64,000 bases of DNA from Sarcocystis neurona (taxonomy: Eukaryota; Apicomplexa; Conoidasida; Eucoccidiorida; Sarcocystidae): the NCBI GenBank assembly GCA_000727475.1, contig KL647307.1, positions 1,022,701-1,086,700 of the forward strand, in the 5' to 3' direction. This document shows, piece after piece, positions 1 to 12,643 of the stretch. Below the pieces are notes generated by a model that worked only from the letters and a program-made list of their open reading frames with translations, had not been told where the DNA came from and did no database searches. Both the position numbers and the translations under genes were made by a program. Numbering within the stretch: the stretch's first letter is position 1; each line of letters opens with the position of its first letter.

Positions 1-325
1 ACCTGATACCACCTCAAGAGAACATCGTCTGCTCTACTGAGTATCTTACTAGTGTTCATTTGTGGGTGCACTGGCTGGAAGGAACGATCCCCAGAACTAT
101 TTATTGACAACAACTCCAGGTGTGCTCTGCGACTGGTTGCGTGTGTGCACGTGGATCTCACACTAAAAGGGCCTAGTAGTATGAATTAAAACCGTCTTTA
201 GTGTGGCCGTGACTCCCCCGTGTAGGTCTTTGCATGGAGACTCAGAAGATAGAAACTCCACTCACAATGATCAGTGATAAAGGCGTTCGTCTTGCGCGTT
301 TGTTCCTTTCTGCCGGTTTTATCAG

Positions 326-2047
326 AGGAAAAGTCGCAGAGGGCATCGACTTCGATCGGCACTTCGGACGATGTGTCGTCCTGTTCGGAGTTCCTTTTCA
401 GTATACCCTATCCCGCGTGTTAAAGGCACGTTTGGATTTTATTCGGGTAGACGTGCGCTCTGTCTTTGAATACGACACTGCTTCAATAATCAAGTGTTAC
501 TGAACGCACTTCTCGAAAGCAGACGCATGGGTCGAATACGAGTATAAACGCCTTGTCTGTACGAGTGTCACGCACAACGTAGCTTGTCTTCTAGCATGAG
601 AATGCGAACAGCAAGCAACTGCACTGAGAATTTATTCCTGCCGTAACTGAAGCTGAACATGCATGCAAGAGGCTGCGTTGTTTCTTGAACCACAGGAGGT
701 ACACAGGCGAGAGGGGTTACGCAGATCTGAGCGCGCAACTGCCTTCCAGTTCCAGTGCTCAGAGCTAATCACAAAGGGTAGAGAACTGACACAGAATAGA
801 CAATTAAAAGCTGGGTACATTCGCCAAGGTATGGGAATATGGTTAGGAGTTGCTGGAAGCCTTCAGCAGGTTGTAGCTTTATTTCGAAGTAAGCCGTACA
901 TGCGAACATCTGCGCATGTCCGCTGACTACATCGTATTTCTTCGTGATTACAGATGAAGCAACACTGTGAGAGTCCTCGATCAAAACGGCAAGATTTCTT
1001 GAAGCGTCCAATTTCAATCTGAAGACAGTTACTCATACGAACAGTGCACTTGGGTATTGCGATCGGTGTGCTTCCTCGTTGCTGTGCCACGATATCAGCG
1101 TTACGTGCTGCACGTATTCAGCCTAGTGACCTTCGGAGCCACTTTATCCATCTATAAGTTTCAAAGACTAAGAATTCTACCAGCAGACCCGGTCGCGGTT
1201 GGCCCAAATGCACACGCCCTACAGTCTCATAATCGCGTATGAGGTCGTCCGAACGTCAGCTTGCGTGTAAGCAAGCGAGTAGATAGCCAGGCGCTGGTAG
1301 ATTTGTGGGTTCTGCAGCCTGTCCTCTAATTTGCGCAGGAGCACTACCAAATTTGTGACAACGAATTTCTGACGTTCGACGCGATGCGACAGGTGAGCAA
1401 CACAGCGTAGTGCAGTCGAATTTCGTGATCTGTTTCACACGGCTGCACTCATCGGTATTTCTCGAACGTGGGTGTGTACACACCTTAGTCCTTATCTAGA
1501 CGCATGTATATGTATGTATATTTATATATTTTAGTGTTTGCTGTTCAGGGATGACTGCGGATACTGGTGGTACGGACGTCGTACTTGCAGCCAGGGAAGA
1601 TCACGGATGGTCCGTGGAAAAGAAAACCCCTAATTATGTTCAAACATGTGCACAAGTTTCTACATACAGAAGCACATACTAAGCACCGCCCTTTATACGC
1701 TGGCAAGTACATATGTCTTTATTTCACTTCGAACCCGTTCCCGTGTGCAGGCGGCGCAGTGCGTGGGACGCATTATTCGCAGTAAAAGCGACTACGGACT
1801 GATGGTATTCGCAGACGCTCGGTACAGTAGGGCAGATAAACGCAGTAAACTACCACCGTGGATTCTTAAGCATCTGGACAATGCCCACCTAACGCTGAAT
1901 ACAGAGACCGCGGTAAGAAATTGTCTTACAACGATCTCGCGTGAACACTACCGTCAGTCTCAAACAAACTTTGTGAATGCGTTAGCAGGGATAGGCAAAT
2001 TCACCTTACACGACCAGCGAAGCCAAGAAGAGTGCGACAGCTCTTAA
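326..2047 (+). CDS. ERCC2: TFIIH DNA helicase XPD/ERCC2/Rad3, C-terminal exons (5' part outside window)
   Basis: XPD is the 5'-3' ATP-dependent DNA helicase of TFIIH, acting in nucleotide excision repair and transcription initiation in the nucleus. Three exons are visible: 326-446, 1339-1392 and 1751-2047 (stop TAA). The first carries the helicase block with [10 protein letters not shown] followed by FGVP and [12 protein letters not shown]. The 18-codon middle exon reads [18 protein letters not shown]. The last has [16 protein letters not shown], then [27 protein letters not shown] and DYGLMVFAD are hallmark XPD motif VI sequences. All three exons join in phase (AG before 1339 and 1751, GT after 446 and 1392). 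The C-terminus is short and hydrophilic. Upstream exons with Walker A, the iron-sulphur cluster and the DEAH box must lie left of base 1; I found no convincing exon in 1-325. Confidence 0.93.
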
Positions 2048-5000
2048 AGTCGATTGAACCCTTTTAGGGTGTCTCTGGAATAGTTTTAGCTCCACAACAC
2101 CTTGGAATGAACATGTGCAGTGCCGTTGTCACGAGGTTTTGTGAAAGTACTGGTTCTCGACTCGCGTTACCGCAGACGTATTCACAAAGAGATGCCCTTC
2201 GACTGTGCACTACAGCGAAAGCAGACTGGGTGCGGAGGCGGCACAAGGACGTTGTATGAACCGGTGCCGTTTAGTTCTTATATAAAGTGCATGTCTGTTG
2301 CCTGTTTTTTCCGCTTTCCTCTCTAGATAAGCGTCGCTCGCACCTTCCTACGTCATATGTCCCAGCCGCCTCCGCCTCCAGTTGCCTCGCGGTTGGGAGG
2401 ACGGCAGCTACAGGAGCAAGACCAGTGCTGGGAGTTTGTTAGGAGGTCCCTGCACCTTGGTAGCAGTTCGTGCGTGATCGGGGCGGACACAAAGGGCTCT
2501 GACACTCCGGCGTTCCTTCGTAAGGAAGACGCTCTCTCAGAGTAACGCGCCAGATCTTATCCAATGGCGTCAGCGTGCTTGTGGACACCATGGTAAAAAT
2601 AGTTGCAATTCTGCTCACCTGTGCGTAACTGTAGGTTATGCTGTACACGCGTGCGTGCTGTTGTGTAGCGGGAAAGGGAAAAGATGCTGTAGCGAGTAGA
2701 AATACGCTAGGGTAAGATGCTGTAGCGGGTAGAAATACGCCACGCTAAGTCTCTTTTACTCACCCAGAACGTGGATGCAGGATACTGCACCGCGTGCAAA
2801 TCGACTACCATGTAATACGCTTCTCTGTGTTTTCGGTGATATCCTGCAAAGTGCACTGAACTTCTAATGGGTTCCACACGTTATGCGTATTTAGCGCAGT
2901 AACGGGAGGTGCATAGAAATTATGAGGAAATACGCCAGAAGAGTAGACACACTGGCGTGAGTAACGGTTTCCTTCGTATACGAAATTTTTTCGATGTCGT
3001 TGAGGTGACGCAGGTGTGCCACGTAGTTACTGTTGTGTTCTACGTTCTCCTTTTCACCTCGGCAATTCTACAGCAAGTGTACAGACGACATGCCGGAGCA
3101 CCGTAGCTCAGTGTAGGCGCGCACGGGTCTGTGTTCCCTGCCCGCCGCGCTTTATGCTCGAATAATACAGATTGTACGTACAAAAACCATGCAGCCGGTG
3201 CTAGCTTGGAACATACTCACCAACCGTCATTTTCGCTCCTTCGGAAGCTTCTTCGATCGGTAATTACATCGTGTCTTACGAGCTTTAGTTACAAGTTCCG
3301 TCGGGAGGACCTCAAACAAATCATGATACAGATCTTAGCAAAGCCAGAGAGCCCCGTCTCCAGGAGTTTGTGATCTACTACCAAAACTACCCCGCTGAAG
3401 TCTGTACATATGCATTTCTCAGCGCATCCCCGTCTACGTTGTATGTATGTGTGTCTTGGTGCAACTTCGTCCTGTATTCGTGGCGAACGCCTGTTGGACG
3501 CAGCGATGGTGTGCAGTACAAACTTCAAAAATCACGTTCTCCAGACAAGCCAGCACGGAAGACTCGAGTTTCTGTTGAAGGTGGCGCTTGTTACTCGTAG
3601 TCCGGAAGGACGTATGGCACTTCGTCCAAATATTCAAGCTGATTTTCACACTGCGCGTACGACGCGTTTCAGATTCCACTGTAGACTGGCCATGAATGTC
3701 ATGATTAACGAGCCACGTTCCCGTCATACGCAGCCAACGAAGACGAAAGCGGGTCTGCTGTGTCTACTGAAGGCACGTCGTGGGCAGCGGCGACATACGC
3801 CATCATCAATCCACGAACAAGGAAACCTGCGTGAGGACAGCCAGCGCGGCAGGAAGAGAATTTGTAATAAATGCAATCTGAGACCTGCAGACATGCTGTC
3901 AGCCAGACACACTTGCACCAGCGCATCCTCCGCTACACGGCCTGTACATCCCGGGACGTAGATTCATGGCACAGGAAAGTAAGTATTGCCACCTGCACCT
4001 CTAAAGCTCTCTCTACTTCGGGATTCCTCTTTCAGTCCAGCCCTACCTGGAAACGCACACCAGAGGAGAGGCGCAGGCGTCCAAAAAGATTTTTGTTCAC
4101 ATCGCACTCAATAGTGGATACGCGAGCGCGTGTCTTGTATCACTAATTGCACTTTGTAGATTTCGTTGGTTCGCTTTGACTCGCGAACCGAACCCAGCTG
4201 CAGTGACAGCAGGTGTCCTACACCTTAACAAGGACACCTCACAACGGGGGGGTGGAAAGCATAGTCTGCTGTTTCCATGGTTTCACGGACACTGTGGAGC
4301 ATCCGCCTCCTAGTCACAGTCGGTTCCTCTACTGCGCATGTCTTGCCCCTGTTACTTCCCAGAGAGGTGCTCGCCTGGTTGTGAAAACAGCGACAGCTGC
4401 GCGTTAGTTCATCCTGAATGCTTGCAGCCAGCTATTTGCTACGTAAGCGTAAGGGGTCGAGCTTGCTCAAACTATCAATATCTCCAGGGCATCACACGCG
4501 GCTACGATATCTTTGTCCGGCACGGCCCCACCGAGTGCCTGACATACGGTAGAGTCACAGCGCATCGGTCCGATCAGCACTAGTGAGGTGGGAGGTCATC
4601 TCCACATATCTCATGTAACATCCACGCACATATCTCAACATATTCATATCCGCGTCGCTTTGGATACTTCTAGTAGTGGTAGTACAATGCGAATAGACTA
4701 CCGTGTCGGAAACTCGCCGCTCCTGGGCATCAGCACCGTTGTCCTTTCCACAGTGACTACGAAAGCGCCCTTTCAGCATAGTGCAGTTGCCTTCTCGAAA
4801 GGGACGCACGACGCAAACTGCTCCACTGTGGCTAAAGCAATGCTACTGCCTCTAGTCTGCTGGTGATAGTGCTTACAGATCTGGCGCTAGCTGCGCGTGT
4901 AGGGTTGTCACTAATCGTATTCCACGCCGAACACACACGTTGAGGCTACGATCACCCTTGCCTAGCAGCAGCGTACAACCGCTGGTGCTGTTAAGCTTTC

Positions 5001-5297
5001 CGAATGCACCCAAAGAGGAAAGAAAAGTCTCCCGCGATCCGCTGGCCTGACCTGAGGTACCGCCCCATTAACGGTTTAAATCTTCAGCTGCACGGGTGCA
5101 CACACGCATGCTGCGCTGGAAGCGAAACAGCGAGATATGCACACGCGTTCAAATCTGGTGTCTGTACATCCAACCTTTCGTTACGCACTGGAGATATTGG
5201 TGAAACTCACTTTACCGCACGACGTTCCACTAATCTGCTGAATACGACAACTTTGAGGCGTCCTGTGACGAAAAAGTTGTCCCCCACATACGAGAAA
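2048..5297. other. Intergenic stretch with no supported gene
   Basis: This is the 3' flank of XPD and the 5' flank of the CPW-WPC gene. Several ORFs of 60-183 codons occur on both strands. The longest, 3410-3961 on the plus strand, has no recognisable motif, no splice support and a composition like its shadow frames. The only structure seen is a short tandem repeat at 2681-2746. Confidence 0.6.
2681..2746. repeat. 33-bp tandem repeat, two copies
   Basis: Bases 2681-2713 are repeated at 2714-2746 with a few substitutions. The shared core is AAGATGCTGTAGCG followed by GTAGAAATACGC. It lies in non-coding DNA. Confidence 0.85.
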
Positions 5298-8200
5298 ATG
5301 GGGATCAATTTCGCACCACGCTGTTACTGGTTTATTGCTGCACTATGCGGTTTGTACGTTTCACCTGCCTGGGGCTCTCTTGCTGATTCCTCTCCGAAAG
5401 CTGAGGAAGCTAGAAAATCTGCGAACGCATTGGTGGGGTGACAAACTAGTTGTCCTTTACATGCATATAACTATGTTTTAACGCCTAAGCTCCTACCAAC
5501 TCTGGCACCTTTTTACTCAGACAGAGCAAGACCCGTTCCTCGATAACTACCTCAACAGCTCCCCAGCTGCGACACTACAGCAAATACAGGTGCAATATTT
5601 GCGCAAGTCGCTAATAAGACAGAAGAACAGGCGGGTCAAATGATGCAATATGTGTCAGAACCTGGAGTCAGAAATCTTCGACGAAGGCCAGAAGAAAGTA
5701 GATTTTTGTGATTCTGGGAGCTTGCCTTTTTCTCCGGGCTTCGTCATTCGCCGCGTGGTTGCAACAGAATGAAATGGAGGTGCATCGTGGTGCTGAGTGC
5801 ACGGTGGACTATTCGTGAGCGAAAGGCCAAATGTACTCAGGCTCACTTTGATAAGTATTTTGCATGAAACGCCTCTTGCAGGGCGCCCTGTCCATCTCGC
5901 TGGGCGGTGGAGGAACGCAAAGATGAGAGCAAACGAATGTGTCTGGCACCCCCGTAGGCGACTCCCTTTCTTTTCGGTCCCTCCACGTATTTTTCAACAA
6001 TAGGAGTGTATCCGGTAGGAATTATGCAGGTAAACCTGACACAATTTAGTTGAACATAAAGTTTCCGTAAAAGGACGAGGTGATTCTGGAGGCTTTTGCG
6101 AAACATACAAAACCTTCGAATCATACACTGCTGACGCGTAAGTGTGTGTCACTCGTCTGCTTATGGCTTTCCTGTCCATCTTGATCATCCCTACAAACAT
6201 TTCTCTTCTGGTCTTTCTGCACAACTTCGATGACGCAACAATGTCTCAGGAAGGCTGACTGGGCAAAAAGCTGCAAAGTACGCCCCACTTGAGCAGAACA
6301 CCCACTCCACGGTTGTATGCAATGGCAGACCAGGCAGAATGGCCTTGTAAAGGACATGACGGTGAAGTGTGCCCGTCGGGAAAACGAGATTACTCTCAGC
6401 CGTGCCCAGAAGGCTTTTATTTCTCAGAAGATGAAAGCTGTACAGCAAGTAAAGATAACTGCATTGAAACTGTTTGTGTGGAACAAATTTGCACGGCGAG
6501 ACGTGCTTCAGTCCCTGGCCAGTATTCAGGTCCCTGTGGACACCATGTTAAATTCGTTGATATGACTGAGGAGGGCAAACGAGACTGGGCTGTAAGCTTG
6601 AATTACAAGATCCCTGAACGGATCTCGCTAGGGAGTGAGAGAGATGCTCCCGAGAAAAAGCGCGAGCACAAGCTCTGCTACTCGACTGGCAGAACAACAA
6701 GTGTATTTTAAGTTTAGTAGATGACCTTGTAGATGAGCTCTAACTGAAGGATTCAACAACATTCCCACCAAAAGTTACTCAATTGCCGTTCTCAGAACAC
6801 TTGCGGGGCCACCTGGCCGTGTTATCGAGATTGCACCGTAAGTGAAGTGACAATTGCATGAATTGCACTCCCGGAAAAGCCATCAAGCCCCCAACTAGGC
6901 TGTTTACGACGCAATTTGTCCTGAGGGCTGGTAAGGAGAAATAACGGAAGGTATATCCTCTCAAGTCGACTCTAACTCAGCAGTTCGTCTCTCACAGGGT
7001 TGTAGGGGAGGATTCTACTTGCCAGGCGCCGCTAAGTTACATACAGAAAGGTCCCTGTGAAGGAAAATGGAATTTCAGGGTACAATCGCATTATACTTGA
7101 TTTAGTGGACAAGCCACGACTTCGTGTGCCATTGCTATGCAGTTCTTTACAAGAGAAATGAAGCGGGAGTTCGAGGCAGCGTGCCGCGTTAAATTTCCTT
7201 GTGCAAATACGTGCGTGAAAGACTATTCGAGACTCTGCCCACAAGGTAGATACGTACAACAAAGACGACCAATGAAAGGAATACCTGGTTCACAAAGCAC
7301 TGGTCGCTCAACGTCCTGAACGACCTATCCAATTCGTTTGGAAAAAGCCTTTTTCCAGGGTGGGAGTACGTGCAAGGCGGTTTTTGCCGGACTTCCACTG
7401 CCAACGGAAAAAGAGGCTGCGGAACGCAGATTCCTGTTTTTGAGGGAGAGTCCGCCGATGCAAAGAGAGCTTTGGAAAAGTAGGAGAAAAGGAGGATAAA
7501 ACGCGATATGAGCGCTGGTACCCCCCCAAGCTGCTTGCCACATCGGATTAGTAGTCTGTGCTTTATTAGAAATTCTGAGTGATCCAAATACGAAGAAAAT
7601 GCATTTTTTGTAAATACACTCTTCAAACTCATCCTCTTCATTGACCGCAAATTTTTTCAGGCAGTGCAGTGTCGACTGGCCATGCGCAGGTAAAACTATT
7701 AGCAACACACACACCAGGTTCTTACCCTTTTACATTTATTCAGCAGAAGCACCGTGTGAACTAGATTGGGATCTTCCTTGTCCTGCCGGTAAGCGATTCA
7801 CTTCACTCGAGCGAAACGAGGAAGATCGCGTGCGTTCACGTGAGTGTAAGCGCGCTTCTGAAACCAGGGTGGGATTTGCAAACGGCAGCAGGAGCGCACA
7901 CTCCTGTCACGGACACCACACCTCATTCAGCAGTAGGTGTTGCTCAGCAGCCTGCGTTGGCCTGAAGTGTTTGATTTTGGAGGAACCATCTTGCTAGACG
8001 GCGGCTCTTTGTATGCCGCCTCCTACGCGTGCGGGAGACGAAGGGTGCAATGTTGTGACACAGTTCCGGTCAGAAAAGGAGAAGCGACGATGGGCTTCTT
8101 TGTGCGGCCAGCCGTGGTAGGCAGGAAGAAGCTCGGCATTTGGAGCGGAGTGAAAAATGGCACAAATGACAAACTCCTTTTTGCTAAATACATACGGTTA

Positions 8201-8369
8201 TCGCTTTTGAAGGCCTTGCAAGGAGATGACGAGGGGGCAGTGAGACACTCTTGACTGTAGGAAGCGGTACCCGAAGACAACTTCCCTTCCCTGCAGGCAA
8301 ATCATACTCCCTGCTGCGTTGAAAAGCAGTAAGCAGCGCTTAATGGCAGAGGACGGCGATTCATTGTAG
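5298..8369 (+). CDS. Secreted CPW-WPC domain protein with five domains, encoded by about 18 small exons
   Basis: CPW-WPC proteins are cysteine-rich apicomplexan secreted or surface proteins; in Plasmodium they are made in the ookinete. Exon 1 (5298-5432) starts with ATG and a signal peptide (hydrophobic core FIAALCGLYV). Further exons: 5521-5589, 5659-5697, 5768-5814, 5882-5953, about 6074-6137, 6250-6277, 6334-6591, 6796-6837, 6899-6930, 6998-7079, 7143-7245, 7359-7479, 7661-7689, 7744-7788, 7868-7932, 7998-8116 and 8297-8369 (TAG). Each has AG/GT borders, and introns are 54-204 bases. The joined product, about 473 residues, has five repeats of the pattern C..DYS..CP.GW, then C.AP..Y.GPC, F, K..WA..C...WPC. 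Examples are RDYSQPCPEGF, CVKDYSRLCPQGW, KADWAKSC and KRDWANTCGATWPC. Domain 5 ends in QPW rather than WPC. Oddities: the 5953/6074 junction is one base out of phase next to a run of five C, and the 7744 acceptor is NAGNAG. Exons 2-3 and the C-terminus are least certain. Confidence 0.86.
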
Positions 8370-10404
8370 GTCAAGTATGTGTTCAAACTTCTTATCGCCC
8401 AGCTCCACTAGTCAGGCGAGGGCCCAGGTATGTGTGTGTTCGTTCAGATGGGCTCTTCTTATGCACTACATGCTTGTTCCTGCATCACCTGCAGGCGCCC
8501 CCCTCGCGTGATTGACCACAGGTACAGTTTCCTCTCTGTGTGTACAAGCGTCGCACTTGTTCAGAGATAAGGCCTTTCCCTGTCACAAGAGAGGCTGGTA
8601 AACGCGGCCCCGTCAGCCACGGTGAGAACACCAACAGAGGAAAATGCATAAGAAGCAATACACTAAAGTGTTTGCGAACCTAACGTGAACGATAGACACC
8701 GGGGAGATTATGCCGCGAAAGCCCCCCCCTGCTCTGATTTGGATTGAAGGAAAAAGACAAAGGCCGAAGGTGCCCGAAAAACCAGCGCCATCCACGCTTG
8801 CAGCTTACGAGCTTGAAAAAAGAGAAGTACAGAGCGTCAACGTAAAAGTCACTCGTTGGGCGCAGGCGATCATGAATTGTTCTCTACCAGGACAAGGCGA
8901 TGACTCCTGAGGCGCACGCAGAAATTGGTGAGTGTTGTGCCAGTGGCAGCCCTAGGTGACTTTTTGAAGCGAATGAAGTATTCTCTGTAGCGCCACGAGG
9001 ATACTACGGCGGAATGACCGTCGGGTATTATCTGGTAGGTAGTTAAATCCAGTCCTGCGCAACAAGATGCTTCGCGAGACGGGGATGAATCGCTCTAAGT
9101 AAAACCGCTCTTACGCGCCCGAACAACCTTGTTGCACTGGCTTCACATGCCGCACTTGCCGATTAGACTAGATCATGTATTTAATGTGTCCGTGCCGACT
9201 CACAGGCGAAGAAAATATGCTTTTGTCACAATGTGTTCAACCGTACACACCGTACACATCTACTTGAGTGTGCCCGATCTGACTTGAGGCTTTGAAAGTA
9301 ACGGTGTCGCTCCGCCAATAACGATGAGGGAAGTGTGTGGACCCTATTTATTCGAATGCGAATGCTAGGCTTACACTTCGTCATAGGACTCTCCACCACA
9401 TTGACAGCCCGCTGCAGAGGGTATCTGCATCGGTAGAAAGTGAAGCTGGGGTGCCGGGTTTCGTCAAATCCTAAACATATTTTTGTGCTGCACGTACGCG
9501 TGAGCGTGGGAGAGCTTGTCCTGAAACTCCGACTGGTACACAGCTGCAGTGGAGGTCGTATCCATTGAGGCACGACCCCACATGAAGTGCGCAGCTTTAG
9601 GTATGCGTAACGCAGATATATATATATATATGTATATAGTTGCGTACTTGCCTAAACATTCGAACCTACTTGAGAATGGATCACCATCGTGCGTACACTA
9701 CTATTCTGTGCTTGACCTCTCCGCGCAAGTAGCTGTGGTGCCCGCGCGAACCGCCCTGATGCTCTACTACACGCACCTGATAATGATTCAATACTGCACT
9801 CTGTGTCTGCTGTACAACCTCGCGTGTTTTCAAAATCTCTGTAGCTTTTGGTAGTCCCGACGTGACTTCGAATAAATGAATCGCTGTGAAGACGACAGCT
9901 TGTGCATTTGCACACATAGTGCCAATGTGAGCCAACCTTCTGCCTGATGGCTTTCGCCCGGGGCTGTGCGATTACGTCTCCTCGTTACGCCGCGTGTCGT
10001 CTCCCCCACTAGAGCGTTAAGGCGACAGGGGGCGGCAGACGGATTACTACGGTCTACAGACGCTCACATGCCATCAAGCGTCAAGCGTGCGCGCAGCTAG
10101 AATATGCGCGGAGCAGTAAATTCGTGTCTAGATACATACGCGTTCAAGCGTCGCACAACGTCGACAGGTTATTAGAGCAACAGGGCGGAATTTCAGTGCA
10201 ATAGTACAGAGCTTCTAAGTGTACAGCAGACGTTGCCTCTCGAAGCGAGTGTGTCGCTCGCCGACTCCCTGCCCGCTGACGAGTTGTTCGTGCCTCTCTC
10301 CTGCAGAATTGCGTATCATTGCTTGTCCTCCAGAAGTCGATTTTCTTTCTAGTAAACAATTTGTTGCTATGGGTCATCAACAGCACCTAAGGTTGTACGC
10401 ACGA

Positions 10405-10545
10405 CTTCTGCTCCAGTTTGCACAACCTCATGAACTCTCCAGATAGTCACAAGGAACAACACAATTTAAAAGATACTCATTTGGCTTCTGCTCCAGTTTG
10501 CACAACCTCATGAACTCTCCAGATAGTCACAAGGAACAACACAAT
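10405..10545. repeat. 61-bp direct repeat, two identical copies 80 bp apart
   Basis: Bases 10405-10465 recur without visible change at 10485-10545, separated by 19 bases. The perfect identity implies a recent duplication. It is non-coding. Confidence 0.95.
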
Positions 10546-11550
10546 CTGGCAGAACATTGCGGAGTACCGGCCGTGGAGCCGCTTCATGAGAAGCTGGTTA
10601 GTTGTGAAGCAGTGAGCACGCGTCTAAATGTAAACCGATTACACGCACATACTCATTCTACGCAGCTACGCAGCTAAATGAAATGGATAAAAAAAAATGA
10701 TTTACAGGTATGCGGGCATCTCCGTCCATGTCACACACGTGCGTGACCGTACCTTGACGTGCGTATCTATGCAGGCGTCCTCGATCGCCGTTGCGTACGT
10801 ATGTAGGACATTGGTGGTAGGCTGTACAGACGTTTCCTTTCTGAATGGTGTGCATTTCTTCGGACGCGATTATACCACGTTTCGAAGCATCAAGGGTGTC
10901 TACTTGAATGCGTATGTACACGGACCTGTGCGTATTTCGATCTTCTGAGGCACGATCTGCGTCCTCTCCCTCATGGATGAACATACTCAAATACTGCCAG
11001 TGAAGCAGCAGGTCACGAGAATTAGTGCGCCCTCCAGTGCTATTGAGAAACTTTAGTACGGGTAGCAGCGGCTCGTTGCCAAAATGCTCGTCTCTCCCAC
11101 TGTGCGCCGCGCTGGCAACCGATGTCTTTGAATATGTATGGAAACTCCACATAAACATTCATACACTGACTTATAGCTATACGTATGCATATATATATAT
11201 ATATATATGTAGGGAGAGAGGGAGAGAGAGAGAGAGAAAGAGGGAGAGATACGGATGTGTGAAGGGTGTCACGGCCTGTCAGTAAGGGCAGACCTGATGT
11301 AAAACCTATATCTACGATCCTCCGCACGATTACATTAGTACATAATTCCCTAGCATCTGCAGCCAGTCACACCAGTTTTGGAAATTGAATGTAGCTCGCC
11401 ACAGCCGTACAGAAGTTAAGAACTGTGCATCCTTATTTGGAGGCATTCAGAGGTCACATCATACAACGGGAAACGTGGAGAAGTCACGTGGTGTACCTGC
11501 CACAATATAAGAAGTGCAACCCGGGAAATCAGCACGTTCACGCTGTTGCG

Positions 11551-11768
11551 ATGTGAATACTATAGTTCGCAACGTCAACAGAAGTCAGTTCTCTCTGTTT
11601 TGAAACATTATCGATGACAAATATCTTCTGGAAGCATGAACCTCACTTGCGGCGGCAACCCGATCTGGATACCATAGTTCGCAACATCAACAGAAGTCAG
11701 TTTTCTCTGAAACGTTAACGATGACAAATATCTTCTGAAAGCATGAACCTCACTTGCCGCGTCAACCC
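11551..11768. repeat. About 110-bp imperfect tandem repeat, two copies
   Basis: Both copies (about 11551-11660 and 11663-11768) contain CATAGTTCGCAAC or a close variant, then CAACAGAAGTCAGTT, GATGACAAATATCTTCTG and GCATGAACCTCACTTGC. Small indels separate them, so this is an older duplication than the one at 10.4 kb. Confidence 0.9.
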
Positions 11769-11953
11769 TTTCTACCTACAATTATGAACATTGATTACGG
11801 ACGCACGCACAGTTGGAACTGCGTCAAAGTGATAAAAACTCACATGGCCTCTCGGGACCTGTGCAACTCTACGTATACACAAGTATTCCAAACTACTTGT
11901 AGGTACATGCTGGATTTGTAATCCCCCGACCTTCCAGACAACACCTGTACTCG

Positions 11954-12349
11954 GTGCCTAACTCTGCAACCGCGGGTGCATCGCGGCCTGATTGCTTCGA
12001 AAGATATGGCCACGTCCCCTGTTTGTCAAGTACCTTCCGTTGTCACAAAGGCGTGACATCCGACCCCAACCGTCCGAGAAATAGCAGCACCACAAAGGGG
12101 ACTTCAGGCGCCGGGCGCACGCCAGTGAAACGGACAGGGGCGTACGCAGTTGCGGCATTTCTCAGCAGCACTCTCTTTTTCGCTGCAGGGCGCACCAGTA
12201 GCACATGTTGCAGCTGCAGGAACGCTTTGTGCAGCAGCAGCCGCAGTCGTGCAAACTCGGCCATCAATAGTAACATCTATGGTACCCGCAGCATGAAAAG
12301 CATCGTGCGAAACAACAGCGGCGGACCAAACGTGTACCTGCGCCTGTAG
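11954..12349 (+). CDS. Doubtful ORF of 131 codons just upstream of UAP56
   Basis: An ATG-initiated frame rich in serine, threonine and alanine, with a short hydrophobic patch (AVAAFLSSTLFFAAG). No family is recognised. The opposite strand and another forward frame are also open here because the DNA is rich in GCA/CAG triplets. The openness may therefore be compositional, or part of the 5' leader region of the helicase gene. Confidence 0.2.
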   Translation: MPNSATAGASRPDCFERYGHVPCLSSTFRCHKGVTSDPNRPRNSSTTKGTSGAGRTPVKRTGAYAVAAFLSSTLFFAAGRTSSTCCSCRNALCSSSRSRANSAINSNIYGTRSMKSIVRNNSGGPNVYLRL

Positions 12350-12643
12350 CTGCAGGCGGGCGTCGGCGCGAGCGAGGTACGGGGAGACGTGCAGCGTGGC
12401 TGCAGTAGCAGCAGACGCAACAGCGAGGGCAGCAACAGAGCAGACGCGGTACGGAAGCCGTATCTTCCTCTTCCCACGCTCCCCTTCTGTGTGGCATGCT
12501 CTGAATTAGCCGTCATAATTTCGCAGGGGTGACACGCAAAAGGGTCGCCTTCAGTATCTTGCTGATAGATACCACCGCTTTTTTCTCTTTTCGTGTCCCA
12601 TCCGTGCCTTCCTCTTTAAATTGTTCATCTTTATATTTTTAAA

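Larger units (their letters stand above)
8370..12643. other. Intergenic stretch, mostly without supported genes
   Basis: No family match was found here. An ORF at 8710-8910 (plus strand, 66 codons, starting MPRKPPPALIWIEGK) could be a separate small gene or an extra 3' exon of the CPW-WPC gene. It has no splice evidence tying it in. The region also holds AT dinucleotide runs near 9617 and 11190, a GA run near 11212-11250 and two direct duplications listed separately. Confidence 0.5.

Noticed and set aside
3410..3961. 183-codon plus-strand ORF
   Set aside because: No motif, several overlapping open frames on both strands, no splice or codon evidence.
11954..12516. Gene on the minus strand opposite the region upstream of UAP56
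   Set aside because: CTG/GCA-rich sequence opens several frames at once; no start context, splice border or family match favours one.
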